A stretch of DNA of 64,000 bases from Chryseobacterium bernardetii (GCF_003815975.1 NZ_CP033932.1:3887501-3951500), one strand, 5' to 3'. Counted from the first letter of the stretch, positions 1-8,999 are shown. The notes: generated by a model not told the origin, from the sequence alone. Numbers and translations are program-made.

Positions 1-947
1 CCGTTTGTACAGATACATCCTATACATCCGGCATTTCCACCACCTCCGGAAGCTCCGAACAAGTGACCGATATCATAATTAGCTTCTCCGATAACAGAAG
101 TTAAAGTGCTCTGTAATTGGGAGTTCCAGTTGCTCATTCCTGATGCGGCAGAATAAGGGTCTGTAGAAGCATTGGTATAAATTACTGCATCATTGTTGGC
201 GATAAGAACCATTCTTGCTGCAAAATCTTTTTCGAAAACACCATTTACACGGGTCATTGTGCTGTTCATTGCAGCTAATGCCTGAGCTTTTGTCCCTCCA
301 AAATAAGCCGTATATTCTCCTGTACAGGATAATGCCAGTCTGAATGTTCTTAGTGTAGAATCGTCAGCATTAGGTCTTGCTGCAATACTTGTATTAGATA
401 CACCTTTCTTGGCAACGTCTATTACAGTACACTCAAATTTGCTAAGATCATCGTTTTTGTCAGATTTTTTGTAAACAACATAAGTAGAAAGATCTTTTGC
501 ATAAGGCTCAATAAACACTGCAGATTTATCACCATAAATCTCCATAGATGATAATCCCAGTGGAGAGACACTGAAATATACTGTTGAATTTGGATCTTCA
601 AGCCCCTGGCCTACATAAGATTTGATGTCCGGGTATTTTGCAGCGAGTTCAGGAGTAAAGTTGGAATTTTCTCTTACTTTAAAGCTTTCCATTCTGCCAT
701 CAGAGTTCGGAAATGAGATGATAACTTCTGACTTTTCGCCGGCAGCCAATCTCTTTGGAGCCTTTGCCAAAGCATTCTTCAAACCGTTAATATTCAGACT
801 GAATAATTTAGGATTTCGAATTCCTAATTTGTTTTCAAAAGTCTCCGAAGAGCTTTTTGAGAATTCCTGAGACCAAAGACGGTCAGTTTGTGCGAATGAA
901 GCTCCGGTAATAAGAAGCATTCCAAGTAGGGTTAATTGTCTTTTCAT
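1..947 (-). CDS. Secreted reprolysin-like zinc metalloprotease, 3' end cut by window edge
   Basis: The frame opens at the ATG at 947-945 and runs off the left edge, so only about 315 N-terminal residues are present. Residues 1-20 are a typical signal peptide (MKRQLTLLGMLL...ASFAQ), so the product is exported. A propeptide-like region follows, then a domain containing LRTFRLALSCTGEYTAYFGG and, near the edge, NYDIGHLFG followed by a Gly/Cys-rich stretch. That order matches the reprolysin-like (M12B-type) peptidases common in Flavobacteriia. In that family the zinc motif HExxHxxGxxH and usually a type IX secretion tail come further on, so both would lie outside the window and catalysis is not shown here. 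Family call is fairly sure; substrate unknown. Confidence 0.8.
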   Translation of the reverse strand, partial: MKRQLTLLGMLLITGASFAQTDRLWSQEFSKSSSETFENKLGIRNPKLFSLNINGLKNALAKAPKRLAAGEKSEVIISFPNSDGRMESFKVRENSNFTPELAAKYPDIKSYVGQGLEDPNSTVYFSVSPLGLSSMEIYGDKSAVFIEPYAKDLSTYVVYKKSDKNDDLSKFECTVIDVAKKGVSNTSIAARPNADDSTLRTFRLALSCTGEYTAYFGGTKAQALAAMNSTMTRVNGVFEKDFAARMVLIANNDAVIYTNASTDPYSAASGMSNWNSQLQSTLTSVIGEANYDIGHLFGASGGGGNAGCIGCICTN

Positions 948-1097
948 ATTAAAATATTGTTTTTATTATGGTAAATCGAAATTAATAAAAAATCTATTAT
1001 GAAAAACAAAAATTTTTAAGAGAATTTTAGAACTTTCATTTAATATATTATGCAATACATTGAATTTCTTTGAATTAACATTGTCCCAAAATGAAAA

Positions 1098-1126
1098 AAT
1101 GACATGCATAATTTACGCATGTCATT
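1098..1126. terminator. Hairpin between convergent-facing transcripts
   Basis: AATGACATGC (1098-1107) and GCATGTCATT (1117-1126) form a perfect 10-bp stem with a 9-nt loop. It lies just beyond the stop of the leftward DinB gene and is a plausible terminator for it. Confidence 0.6.
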
Positions 1127-1151
1127 CATTATCAGTTAAAATAATTTTCAG

Positions 1152-1649
1152 TTATCTTATATCGTCAGCAGTAGGGCCGTAAAGTCCGGGAACTTTATTT
1201 CCGGTTGATCTTAAATAAACAACCAGTTCCCCTCTGTGATGGTACAAATGATTATAAAGAAAACCTCTTACTACCTGAATTCTTGGCGAAGGGGGAAAAA
1301 GAGTATTTCCATTCATTTCCATCTTCCATTCATTGAAGTAAGTATTTTCATCAGAGTCCTCCAGAGCTTTCTGTGCTTTAGCTACATTTTCTTCAAACTT
1401 TGCTACAATATTTTCAGCTTTGGAAATATCACCTTTGTCATATTGATAGGTGCCCATGTCAAAGACATCCTGATTAAAGGTAGGGCTGTACCAGTTATAA
1501 ACTTCTGCAATATGGGAAGCCAGCTGACCGGTTGTCCAGTTTTTTTCGGACGGCTTCCAGTCTAAAGCGCTGTCTGGGATTGCTTTCAAAATTTTTCTGG
1601 TGTTTTCAGCTTCATGCAGAAATTCACCTAAAAGTGCCTGTTTAATCAT
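1152..1649 (-). CDS. DinB-family protein
   Basis: 165 residues, a normal length for the DinB/YfiT four-helix superfamily, which uses three histidines to bind a divalent metal. Visible candidates are the His in LASHIAEV (about residue 46) and the pair in LYNHLYHHRGEL near the C-terminus. Many such proteins are thiol-S-transferases or damage-inducible proteins of unknown substrate; nothing here picks one. It follows the acyl-CoA dehydrogenase gene by 17 bp on the same strand and is probably co-transcribed. Another DinB-superfamily member at 19614 sits in a bacillithiol operon, so thiol transfer is a reasonable guess. Confidence 0.85.
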   Translation of the reverse strand: MIKQALLGEFLHEAENTRKILKAIPDSALDWKPSEKNWTTGQLASHIAEVYNWYSPTFNQDVFDMGTYQYDKGDISKAENIVAKFEENVAKAQKALEDSDENTYFNEWKMEMNGNTLFPPSPRIQVVRGFLYNHLYHHRGELVVYLRSTGNKVPGLYGPTADDIR

Positions 1650-1666
1650 TTGTATGAGGGTTAAAA

Positions 1667-2806
1667 TTATTTTGTAATATCTCTTCCGATCACCAGTCTC
1701 TGGATTTCAGAAGTTCCTTCACCAATAGTGCAAAGCTTGGAATCTCTATAGAATTTTTCAGCAGGGAAGTCTTTTGTATATCCGTATCCACCGAAGATCT
1801 GAACTGCATTATTAGAAATTCTTACACACGCTTCAGAAGCATATAGTTTTGCCATTGCACCTTCTTTTGTCATTTTCTGCTTAGCATTTTTCAATGTTGC
1901 TGCTCTCTGGATCAAAAGTTCAGCGGCATCAATTTCTGTAGCCATATCGGCAAGCATAAAGTTGATGGCCTGGAATTCAGAAATTGATTTTCCAAACTGA
2001 TGTCTTTCTTTAGCATATTTTAAAGCAGCTTTATAAGCTCCTCTTGCTGTTCCTAAACTTAATGCAGCGATAGAAATCCTACCTCCGTCAAGAATTTTCA
2101 TAGCCTGCTTGAAACCTTCGCCTACTTCTCCTAAACGGTGAGAATCCGGTACGCGTACGTTATCGAAAATTAATTCTGCGGTTTCAGAGGCACGCATTCC
2201 TAATTTATTTTCTTTTTTTCCAGAAGTAAATCCAGGCATTCCTTTTTCCAAAACAAAAGCGGTAGAGTTATTCTTAGCTCCTTTTTCGCCTGTTCTGGTC
2301 ATTACTACAGCAATATCACCTGAAATAGCATGAGTAATGAAGTTTTTAGCACCGTTAATGATCCATTCGTCACCATCTTTTACAGCAGTGGTAGACATTC
2401 CTCCTGAGTCTGAACCGGTGTTGTGTTCTGTTAATCCCCAGGCTCCGATTACTTTTCCTGAAGCCAACTGAGGAAGCCATTTGTTTCTCTGCTCTTCATT
2501 TCCAAATTCATAAATATGATTGGTACAAAGAGAATTGTGCGCTGCTACAGAAAGACCAATAGACGGATCTACCTGAGAAATTTCATCAAGGATAGCAACG
2601 TACTCATGATAACCTAAACCGGAACCTCCGTACTGCTCAGGAACTACAATTCCCATAAAGCCCATTTCTCCCAATTGATGAAACAAGTCTTTTGGAAAAG
2701 TCTGGCTTTCATCCCACTCCATAATATTCGGTCGGATATTCTTCTCTGCAAATTCTCTAGCTGTCTCCGCTATCATTTTGATGTTGTCAATTGTCTCTGT
2801 ATTCAT
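1667..2806 (-). CDS. Acyl-CoA dehydrogenase
   Basis: 379 residues, the usual length. This FAD flavoenzyme introduces the alpha,beta double bond into acyl-CoA thioesters and passes electrons to ETF. The family signatures are present in order: an N-terminal helical domain with PEQYGGSGLGY, the mid-domain GAWGLTEHNTGSDSGG, NGAKNFITHA, and the C-terminal IFGGYGYTKDFPAEK and GEGTSEIQ. The catalytic base of the short/medium-chain type would be Glu363 in GEGT. Chain-length preference cannot be read; it looks like the short/branched-chain class involved in fatty acid or branched amino acid breakdown. First gene of a probable two-gene unit with the DinB gene. Confidence 0.93.
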   Translation of the reverse strand: MNTETIDNIKMIAETAREFAEKNIRPNIMEWDESQTFPKDLFHQLGEMGFMGIVVPEQYGGSGLGYHEYVAILDEISQVDPSIGLSVAAHNSLCTNHIYEFGNEEQRNKWLPQLASGKVIGAWGLTEHNTGSDSGGMSTTAVKDGDEWIINGAKNFITHAISGDIAVVMTRTGEKGAKNNSTAFVLEKGMPGFTSGKKENKLGMRASETAELIFDNVRVPDSHRLGEVGEGFKQAMKILDGGRISIAALSLGTARGAYKAALKYAKERHQFGKSISEFQAINFMLADMATEIDAAELLIQRAATLKNAKQKMTKEGAMAKLYASEACVRISNNAVQIFGGYGYTKDFPAEKFYRDSKLCTIGEGTSEIQRLVIGRDITK

Positions 2807-2998
2807 ATAGATAATAGTTAGTTCCCAAAGATAATTAAATTGACGGAATGCTAAAAAAAATTATTGCATTCATAATAGTATCACAGCCAATATTTTAATT
2901 TCCAATTTTTTATATTCCGAAAATTAATGTATCCTTAATAAAATATTCAATCTTTTGCGTTTTTTATTTCACTAAATTAGTTGCCCAATTTTTAAAGC

Positions 2999-4873
2999 AT
3001 GAAAAAAATTCTATTTCCTATTATTTTGATTTCTTCTTATATCTTTGCGCAGGCTCCTGCCGGATATTATAATGGGACCGCCGGATTAACCGGGTATGCC
3101 CTGAAGTCTAAACTTCATGACATTATCTCTGAAAAGAATATCAACTGGCACTATGATGACCTTCCTAATTTATATAATCAGACTGATCTTGATTGGTATT
3201 ATGATAATCATACACAAGCTAATAATAGCACCATTCTATTGGATATCTATTCTGAAAATCCTACCGGTCCGGATGCTTATGAATATACATCAGCCAACCT
3301 TATCAGCAGTACAGGCGGTGAAGGAGAAGGATATAACAGAGAGCATGCTATGCCTCAAAGTACCTTCAACAGCAGCTATCCTATGTTTTCCGATTTACAT
3401 TTTGTAATTCCTACGGATGCTAAAATCAACCAGCTGAGAAACAATTATCCTTATGGTATTGGCAATTCAACGTTGCATTACACATTTACTAATACTTCCA
3501 AAATTGCCAATAGCGCCATTCCAAATTATGCCTATACCAATAGAGTATATGAGCCAATTGACGAATTTAAAGGAGATGTAGCCAGAATGTTGTTGTATTT
3601 TGTTGTTCGGTATGAAAACAAGTTACCATCATTTAATTATTCAACCAATATTAATCCGGCAATAGACAGGTCTCCTCTTGATGGAACAGCAGAAAGAGCA
3701 TTTGATGCACCATATATTGCAATGCTTCTTCAATGGCATCAGCAGGATCCGGTTTCTCCAAGGGAAGTCAACAGAAATAATGCTGTGTTTGCTATCCAAA
3801 AGAATAGAAACCCTTTCATTGATAATCCACAATGGGTAAATGAAATATGGAATCAGACACCGGATACAATTGTCCCTCAGGCTCCATTAAATGTAACGGC
3901 AGGACAAACCGGAGCATATTTTACAACTTTAAGTTGGTCACCAAGTACAAGTTCAGATGTGATTGGATATAATATCTATCAGAATGGAGTGTTTTTAAGC
4001 TCCACCAAGTCAACAACATTGGTTATTGACCATCTCACTCCTTCATCTTCCTATACTTATACCGTAAAATCTTATGATAATGGATATTTGAATTCATCGG
4101 ACAGTAATTCTGTTGTTGTAAATACCCTTGCTTCGGACGGATTTTCAAAAGATTTATTCATTTCTAAGTATATTGAAGGAACAGCTGATAATAAAGCGAT
4201 TGAAATCACAAATAAAACAGGTCACCCTGTAGACCTTAAAGATTATAAACTGTCTGTTCAGGCATACGGTAATTCTAATTATTATTTTCCGGCCGGTTTT
4301 GAAATGGAAGGAACCATACAAAATAATGAAAAAATTGTTATTTTAAATCCAAGATCCAATCTTACGTGTTTCAATATGGAGCAGGCAAGATTTGTGACAG
4401 CAGCACCTCAATTGGCTTACGACGGAGATAAATATTACGAATTGAGATATAAATCAACAACAGTTGACGCCTTGGGAACTAAAAACCAGTCCAATACTTC
4501 CACACTGAAAGATGTTTCTTTGTATAGAAAAACCTCTATCAGCCAACCTTCAAATTCTTTTAATAGTACAGAATGGGATATTTATCCTGTAAATTACTGC
4601 CAGGATCTTGGAGGAACACTATCTACTTCAGAACCTGCTCCTTCTACAGATCATTCACTGAAAATATATCCAAATCCGGTGTATGACTATATTTTTGTAA
4701 GTGGAGAAACTGCGAAGATTAAAACAGCCCAGGTTATTGATCTTTCCGGAAAAGTGATTTATACAGAAAAAGAGCCTTTCAGAAATAAGAAAAGTATTTC
4801 TGTACAGGGAATTCCTACCGGAACTTATCTTCTGAGACTTGATGATAGAGTAGAGCAGTTCATTAAAAAATAA
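2999..4873 (+). CDS. Secreted endonuclease I family nuclease with FN3, lamin-tail and T9SS domains
   Basis: 624 residues. Residues 1-18 are a signal peptide ending FAQ. Residues about 20-285 are an endonuclease I (EndA/NucM) domain with the beta-beta-alpha-metal motif NREHAMPQSTF; His116 is the expected general base. Residues about 293-375 look like a fibronectin type III domain, about 385-535 like a lamin-tail domain (DLFISKYIEGTADNKAIEI), and about 553-624 form a type IX secretion sorting domain (LKIYPNPVYDYI... ending QFIKK). The nuclease is therefore predicted to be secreted or surface-anchored and to degrade extracellular DNA or RNA, probably for nutrition. It stands alone between intergenic gaps. 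Confidence 0.93.
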   Translation: MKKILFPIILISSYIFAQAPAGYYNGTAGLTGYALKSKLHDIISEKNINWHYDDLPNLYNQTDLDWYYDNHTQANNSTILLDIYSENPTGPDAYEYTSANLISSTGGEGEGYNREHAMPQSTFNSSYPMFSDLHFVIPTDAKINQLRNNYPYGIGNSTLHYTFTNTSKIANSAIPNYAYTNRVYEPIDEFKGDVARMLLYFVVRYENKLPSFNYSTNINPAIDRSPLDGTAERAFDAPYIAMLLQWHQQDPVSPREVNRNNAVFAIQKNRNPFIDNPQWVNEIWNQTPDTIVPQAPLNVTAGQTGAYFTTLSWSPSTSSDVIGYNIYQNGVFLSSTKSTTLVIDHLTPSSSYTYTVKSYDNGYLNSSDSNSVVVNTLASDGFSKDLFISKYIEGTADNKAIEITNKTGHPVDLKDYKLSVQAYGNSNYYFPAGFEMEGTIQNNEKIVILNPRSNLTCFNMEQARFVTAAPQLAYDGDKYYELRYKSTTVDALGTKNQSNTSTLKDVSLYRKTSISQPSNSFNSTEWDIYPVNYCQDLGGTLSTSEPAPSTDHSLKIYPNPVYDYIFVSGETAKIKTAQVIDLSGKVIYTEKEPFRNKKSISVQGIPTGTYLLRLDDRVEQFIKK

Positions 4874-4904
4874 AACAAGAGCACAATTATTTTAAGTATA
4901 TCAG

Positions 4905-4931
4905 CCTAACAGGTTTCAACAACCTGTTAGG
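4905..4931 (+). terminator. Terminator of the endonuclease gene
   Basis: CCTAACAGGTT (4905-4915) and AACCTGTTAGG (4921-4931) form a perfect 11-bp stem with a 5-nt loop, followed by TTTAATTATTT. Confidence 0.8.
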
Positions 4932-4970
4932 TTTAATTATTTAAGAGACCGATTAGACCTTGTCAAGGAA

Positions 4971-5060
4971 ATTAGCCCTGATAGCAGCGGTTACCCCACA
5001 GCAGGCAGCTGGAAAGGACAAGAGCGAGGAGTATGAGCGGATAGCAGGAAGCAGTTTCTC
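4971..5060. repeat. Probable dispersed flavobacterial palindromic repeat
   Basis: About 90 bp, richer in G+C than its surroundings, beginning ATTAGCCCTGATAGCAGCGG and ending GCGGATAGCAGGAAGCAG. The two ends are imperfectly complementary (CCTG...CGG against CGGATAGCAGG). From memory, related sequences with these two ends occur in many copies in flavobacterial intergenic regions; I see only this copy in the window. No ORF. Function unknown. Confidence 0.5.
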
Positions 5061-5192
5061 AAATAAAATGCAGTACAAAAGGTTGAGTTAATATTATTCC
5101 ATAGTGGAAAATTTTCATTCTATTTTGTCTTTATCTTAATTTTTAAACTTCGTATAAAGCCTTAAAAACTTTATGGTTACCATATAATTGAT

Positions 5193-5268
5193 ATAAGCAG
5201 ATTCACTAATAATCAATATCTATAAGTGTTTCTGCTTATATTTTTTATTTATAAGTAATTATGCTTAT
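5193..5268 (+). promoter_or_regulatory. Three 29-bp-spaced operator repeats before the SatD gene
   Basis: Three copies of ATAAG-N8-CTTAT start at 5193, 5222 and 5251, exactly 29 bp apart. Copies 2 and 3 (ATAAGTGTTTCTGCTTAT and ATAAGTAATTATGCTTAT) have perfect 5-bp arms; copy 1 ends CTAAT, one mismatch. Copy 3 overlaps the -7 box. The downstream gene ends in a helix-turn-helix, so autoregulation is the simplest reading (inference). Confidence 0.65.
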
Positions 5269-5273
5269 ATTTG
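5266..5273 (+). promoter_or_regulatory. -7 box TATATTTG of the SatD cassette
   Basis: TATATTTG fits the Bacteroidota TAnnTTTG consensus and ends 4 nt before the ATG at 5278, so the transcript may be leaderless or nearly so. It lies inside the third operator repeat. Confidence 0.6.
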
Positions 5274-5277
5274 CAGT

Positions 5278-5883
5278 ATGATAGCGGTCATTACCGGTGA
5301 TATTATAAATTCACAGCATGCAGACACTGAAGTTTGGATTACCAAGCTTAAAAATCTTCTCGAAACCTGGGGAAGCGCTCCTGGCACATGGGAAATTTAC
5401 AGGGGAGATGAATTTCAGTTCAAATGTAGTATCGACTCTGTTTTCTGGCATTTCCTAGCCATAAAATCACTTATTAAAAGTCAGGAAAACCTGGATGTAA
5501 GAATGGCCATAGGCATCGGTGAAGAAAGTTTTTCTTCTGAAAAGATCACCGAATCTAATGGTACGGCTTATGTGAATTCCGGACGACTTCTTAATGACCT
5601 GAAGAATGACGGGCACACAGTTGCTATTAAAACGTCAAACGACTCTGTAGACAGAGATCTCAATATTTTATTGAAATGGTCATCCAAGGATTTTGATAAC
5701 TGGACTATGGCTACCTCAGAAATTATTCATGAAATGATTATGAACCAGGATATTACCCAGGAAGATCTTGCCAAAAGATTTGCTATATCACAGTCTTCTA
5801 TAAGCCAGAGACTGAAACGAGCTAACTATGAGCTCATCGTGGAAACCAATCAGTATTTCAGAAAGAAAATATCCGAATTATAA
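5278..5883 (+). CDS. SatD-family protein with C-terminal helix-turn-helix
   Basis: 201 residues. The start MIAVITGDIINS matches the conserved beginning of SatD-family proteins, which fixes the ATG at 5278. RGDEFQFKC and the following MAIGIGE region also fit the family, whose biochemical function is not established (named after the Streptococcus mutans sat locus). Residues about 150-190 form a helix-turn-helix (TQEDLAKRFAISQSSISQRL), so the protein probably binds DNA; three operator-like repeats directly upstream support self-regulation. The next gene, DUF3307, begins 2 bp after the stop, which makes a tight two-gene cassette. Confidence 0.82.
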   Translation: MIAVITGDIINSQHADTEVWITKLKNLLETWGSAPGTWEIYRGDEFQFKCSIDSVFWHFLAIKSLIKSQENLDVRMAIGIGEESFSSEKITESNGTAYVNSGRLLNDLKNDGHTVAIKTSNDSVDRDLNILLKWSSKDFDNWTMATSEIIHEMIMNQDITQEDLAKRFAISQSSISQRLKRANYELIVETNQYFRKKISEL

Positions 5884-5885
5884 AC

Positions 5886-6581
5886 ATGATCTTTATCAAA
5901 CTCATATTGGCACATCTACTCGGAGATTTTATACTTCAGCCAAATTCATGGGTTGCTGATAAGGAGAACTATAAACTGAAAAGTAAGTTTTTATATTTCC
6001 ATATTCTGATTCATACTGTTTTAAGCTTCATTTTTCTTTGGGACCTGCAACTTTGGTGGGTGGCCGTTTTAGTAGGGATTACGCATTTTATTATTGATGC
6101 TGCTAAGCTTAATTTTCAGACCATAAAAACAAAGAAAAGATGGTTTTTCATCGATCAGCTGCTGCATATTTTAGTCATTGCAGGAGCCTCTTTTTATTTC
6201 GGTGAGTTTAATTTCAGCTTTTTACAGAATCAGGAATTTTTAAAGATCATGATGGCAGCTTTGTTTCTCACAACACCGGCTTCTATTTTTATCAAACTCC
6301 TTTTATCATCCTGGACACCCGCTCCGGATGGTCCCAATACAATTCAAACCGAATCTTTATCAAGTGCCGGAAAATATATCGGAATTTTAGAACGTCTGCT
6401 GGTATTTACCTTTATCATGGTAAATCACTGGGAAGGCGTAGGTTTCATGGTAGCTGCCAAATCTGTTTTCAGGTTCAGCGACCTTGCACAGGCAAAACAG
6501 AGAAAACTTACAGAATATGTGCTAATTGGTACATTATTAAGTTTTGGACTGGCTGTCTTAACAGGAATAATAATTAAATAA
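5886..6581 (+). CDS. DUF3307 integral membrane protein
   Basis: 231 residues with several hydrophobic segments: residues 1-15, 35-70 in two spans, 85-110, 115-140, 165-190 and 205-230. The N-terminus (LILAHLLGDFILQPNSWVADKE) with LLGDF.LQ and the later HFIIDAAKL match DUF3307, a membrane family of unknown function. It begins 2 bp after the SatD-like gene and is surely co-transcribed with it. SatD and DUF3307 genes tend to occur together (general knowledge, not checked here), suggesting a shared membrane-linked role. Only 36 bp separate it from purC, so read-through into purC is possible. Confidence 0.8.
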   Translation: MIFIKLILAHLLGDFILQPNSWVADKENYKLKSKFLYFHILIHTVLSFIFLWDLQLWWVAVLVGITHFIIDAAKLNFQTIKTKKRWFFIDQLLHILVIAGASFYFGEFNFSFLQNQEFLKIMMAALFLTTPASIFIKLLLSSWTPAPDGPNTIQTESLSSAGKYIGILERLLVFTFIMVNHWEGVGFMVAAKSVFRFSDLAQAKQRKLTEYVLIGTLLSFGLAVLTGIIIK

Positions 6582-6617
6582 ATCAATAAATCTAACTACA
6601 ATTTAGAAAGTAAAATT

Positions 6618-7340
6618 ATGAGTCAAAAAAAAGAAATGTTGTATGAGGGTAAAGCGAAACAAGTATTTGCTACCGATAATCCTGATGAAGTAGTAGTACG
6701 TTTCAAAGACGATGCTACAGCATTTAACGCTCAAAAGAAAGGCCAGGTTGACCTGAAAGGGGAGATGAATAACGCCATTACCACCCTTATTTTTGAATAT
6801 TTAAATGAAAAAGGGATCAAAACTCATTTCATTAAAAAATTAGACGAAAGAGAACAGTTGGTAAAAAAAGTTTCTATCATTCCTTTGGAAATGGTGGTAA
6901 GAAACTATTCAGCAGGGAGTATGGCACAAAGATTAGGAGTGGAAGAAGGAATTAAGTCTCCGGTAACCATCTTCGATATCTGCTATAAAAAAGATGAATT
7001 GGGAGATCCGCTTATCAACGATCACCACGCTGTTTTCCTAGGCGCGGCTACTTATGAAGAGCTTGATGAAATGTATGAATTATCTTCAGACATCAATGAT
7101 ATCCTCATCGAACTGTTTGACAAGATCAACATCATCCTTGTAGACTTTAAAATCGAATTAGGAAAAACATCTACAGGTGAGATTATCCTTGCAGACGAAA
7201 TTTCTCCTGATACTTGCAGACTTTGGGATAAAGATACAATGAAGAAACTTGACAAAGACAGATTCAGAAGAGATTTAGGAGAAGTAACTGAGGCGTACGT
7301 TGAGATCTACAACCGTCTGAAAAATCTTTTAGAGAAATAA
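6618..7340 (+). CDS. purC: Phosphoribosylaminoimidazole-succinocarboxamide synthase
   Basis: 240 residues, the normal length of the short bacterial PurC. It joins CAIR and aspartate using ATP to give SAICAR in purine synthesis. Recognisable blocks are [10 protein letters not shown] (ATP-binding start), VPLE-type [14 protein letters not shown], and the C-terminal [13 protein letters not shown]. The start ATG lies in a typical context. purF follows 109 bp downstream on the same strand, so a purine gene pair is likely, though the gap leaves room for a separate promoter. Confidence 0.97.
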   Translation: MSQKKEMLYEGKAKQVFATDNPDEVVVRFKDDATAFNAQKKGQVDLKGEMNNAITTLIFEYLNEKGIKTHFIKKLDEREQLVKKVSIIPLEMVVRNYSAGSMAQRLGVEEGIKSPVTIFDICYKKDELGDPLINDHHAVFLGAATYEELDEMYELSSDINDILIELFDKINIILVDFKIELGKTSTGEIILADEISPDTCRLWDKDTMKKLDKDRFRRDLGEVTEAYVEIYNRLKNLLEK

Positions 7341-7449
7341 GATTGCAGAGAAAGGGTATTATTCTGAAACTAAAAATTAAAAACTGAAGTTAACTTAGAC
7401 TAATTCCTGACATCTAATATCTAAATTCTAATCATTAGAAAAAATAGAA

Positions 7450-8949
7450 ATGAAAAGTTTAGACATTCATAAAAGTGAATATTTAAAACAGTTTGAAAAC
7501 CAGGTTTACGGAAGAAACCTTTTCAGAACTCAGGAGGAGGAAAGATTAGATGCTCCTAATGAGGAATGTGGGATCTTCGGACTGTATTCAGATAATGATC
7601 TGGATACATTTTCTCTTTCACAGTTCGGGCTTTTTGCATTGCAGCACAGAGGCCAGGAAGCTTGTGGTATTTCCGTTTTAAAGGATGGAAAAATTACCAA
7701 TATGAAAGATGAAGGGCTGGTTTTGGACGTTTATAAAGACATTCAGGAGCCTGAAACTTTTATGGGAAATTCTGCAATTGGGCATACCCGTTATACCACT
7801 GCAGGAGATAAAAAGAAATATAATTTCCAGCCATTTTTTGCGAAAAATGAATACGACCAGATTATACTTTCTATAGCACACAACGGTAATCTTACCAATG
7901 CAAAAGAATTAAAAGCAGAACTAGAAGCTGAAGGCGTTGTTTTCAGAGCTACTTCCGATTCTGAGGTGATTCTGAGATTAATCCAGAAAAACCTTGACCT
8001 TGGGCTTCGTGGTGCTATTAAAGCAACTATGGAAAAAATTGAAGGCGCTTATTCCGTAGTGGGAATGACGAGAAATAAATTCTTTGCTTTCAGAGATTTC
8101 AACGGAATCCGACCGCTGGTTTTAGGAGCCATTAATGAAAACTCTTATGTTGTTGCTTCCGAATCTGTAGCATTAGATGCTGTAGGCGCTCAGTATGTAC
8201 GTGATATTCTTCCCGGAGAGATCATTTACACCAATGAAAATGAGCCCGGGAAACTTCATTCTTATATGATGGATGAATCTAAAGGGAAGCAGAGAATCTG
8301 TTCTTTCGAATATATCTATTTCGCAAGACCTGATTCTACCCTGGAAAACATCAATGTATATGAGATCAGAGAAAAATCCGGGGAAAAAATCTGGGAACAG
8401 GCTCCTGTAGAGGCAGACCTGGTCATTGGAGTTCCTGATTCCGGAGTTCCTGCTGCCATCGGTTTCTCAAAAGCTTCAGGAATCCCTTTCCGCCCTGTTT
8501 TGATCAAAAACAGATACATCGGAAGAAGCTTCATTGTTCCTACACAGGAAATGAGAGAAAGGGTAGTAAACCTTAAGCTAAACCCGATCATTTCAGAAAT
8601 GAAAGATAAAAGGGTAGTAATTATTGACGACTCTATCGTTCGCGGAACAACCTCCAAGAGACTGGTTAAGATCCTTAAGGATGCAGGAGTAAAAGAAATT
8701 CACTTCAGAAGTGTTTCTCCGCCAATTATTGCACCTTGTTATCTGGGAATTGATACTCCGTCAAAAGATGATCTGATCTCAGCAAATATGACTACAGAAG
8801 AACTTAAAAACTATTTAGGAGTAGATTCCTTAGAATTTTTAAGTATAGACAACCTTAAAGAAATTTTAGGATCTTCCAATCACTGCTTCGGATGCTTCAC
8901 AGAAGAATATCCGGTAGGAAAAGGAGAGGAAGTAGAATTATTTAATTAA
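7450..8949 (+). CDS. purF: Amidophosphoribosyltransferase
   Basis: 499 residues. PurF makes 5-phosphoribosylamine from PRPP and glutamine, the first committed purine step. The class II glutaminase nucleophile is Cys40 in EECGIFG, so a 39-residue leader precedes it; in Bacillus-type PurF a shorter propeptide is cut off to free this Cys, and similar processing is expected. The PRPP site VVIIDDSIVRGTTSK is present. Cysteines in CSFEYIYFA, APCYLG and NHCFGC match the four ligands of the Bacillus-type 4Fe-4S cluster, predicting an oxygen-sensitive enzyme. Transcription probably ends at the hairpin just after the stop. Confidence 0.97.
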   Translation: MKSLDIHKSEYLKQFENQVYGRNLFRTQEEERLDAPNEECGIFGLYSDNDLDTFSLSQFGLFALQHRGQEACGISVLKDGKITNMKDEGLVLDVYKDIQEPETFMGNSAIGHTRYTTAGDKKKYNFQPFFAKNEYDQIILSIAHNGNLTNAKELKAELEAEGVVFRATSDSEVILRLIQKNLDLGLRGAIKATMEKIEGAYSVVGMTRNKFFAFRDFNGIRPLVLGAINENSYVVASESVALDAVGAQYVRDILPGEIIYTNENEPGKLHSYMMDESKGKQRICSFEYIYFARPDSTLENINVYEIREKSGEKIWEQAPVEADLVIGVPDSGVPAAIGFSKASGIPFRPVLIKNRYIGRSFIVPTQEMRERVVNLKLNPIISEMKDKRVVIIDDSIVRGTTSKRLVKILKDAGVKEIHFRSVSPPIIAPCYLGIDTPSKDDLISANMTTEELKNYLGVDSLEFLSIDNLKEILGSSNHCFGCFTEEYPVGKGEEVELFN

Positions 8950-8970
8950 AATATTTCTTACATAAAAATA

Positions 8971-8999
8971 GAAAGCCAGGTAGTAAATATCTGGCTTTC
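8971..8999 (+). terminator. Terminator after purF
   Basis: GAAAGCCAG (8971-8979) pairs with CTGGCTTTC (8991-8999), then GTTTATA. Perfect 9-bp stem. Confidence 0.75.
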
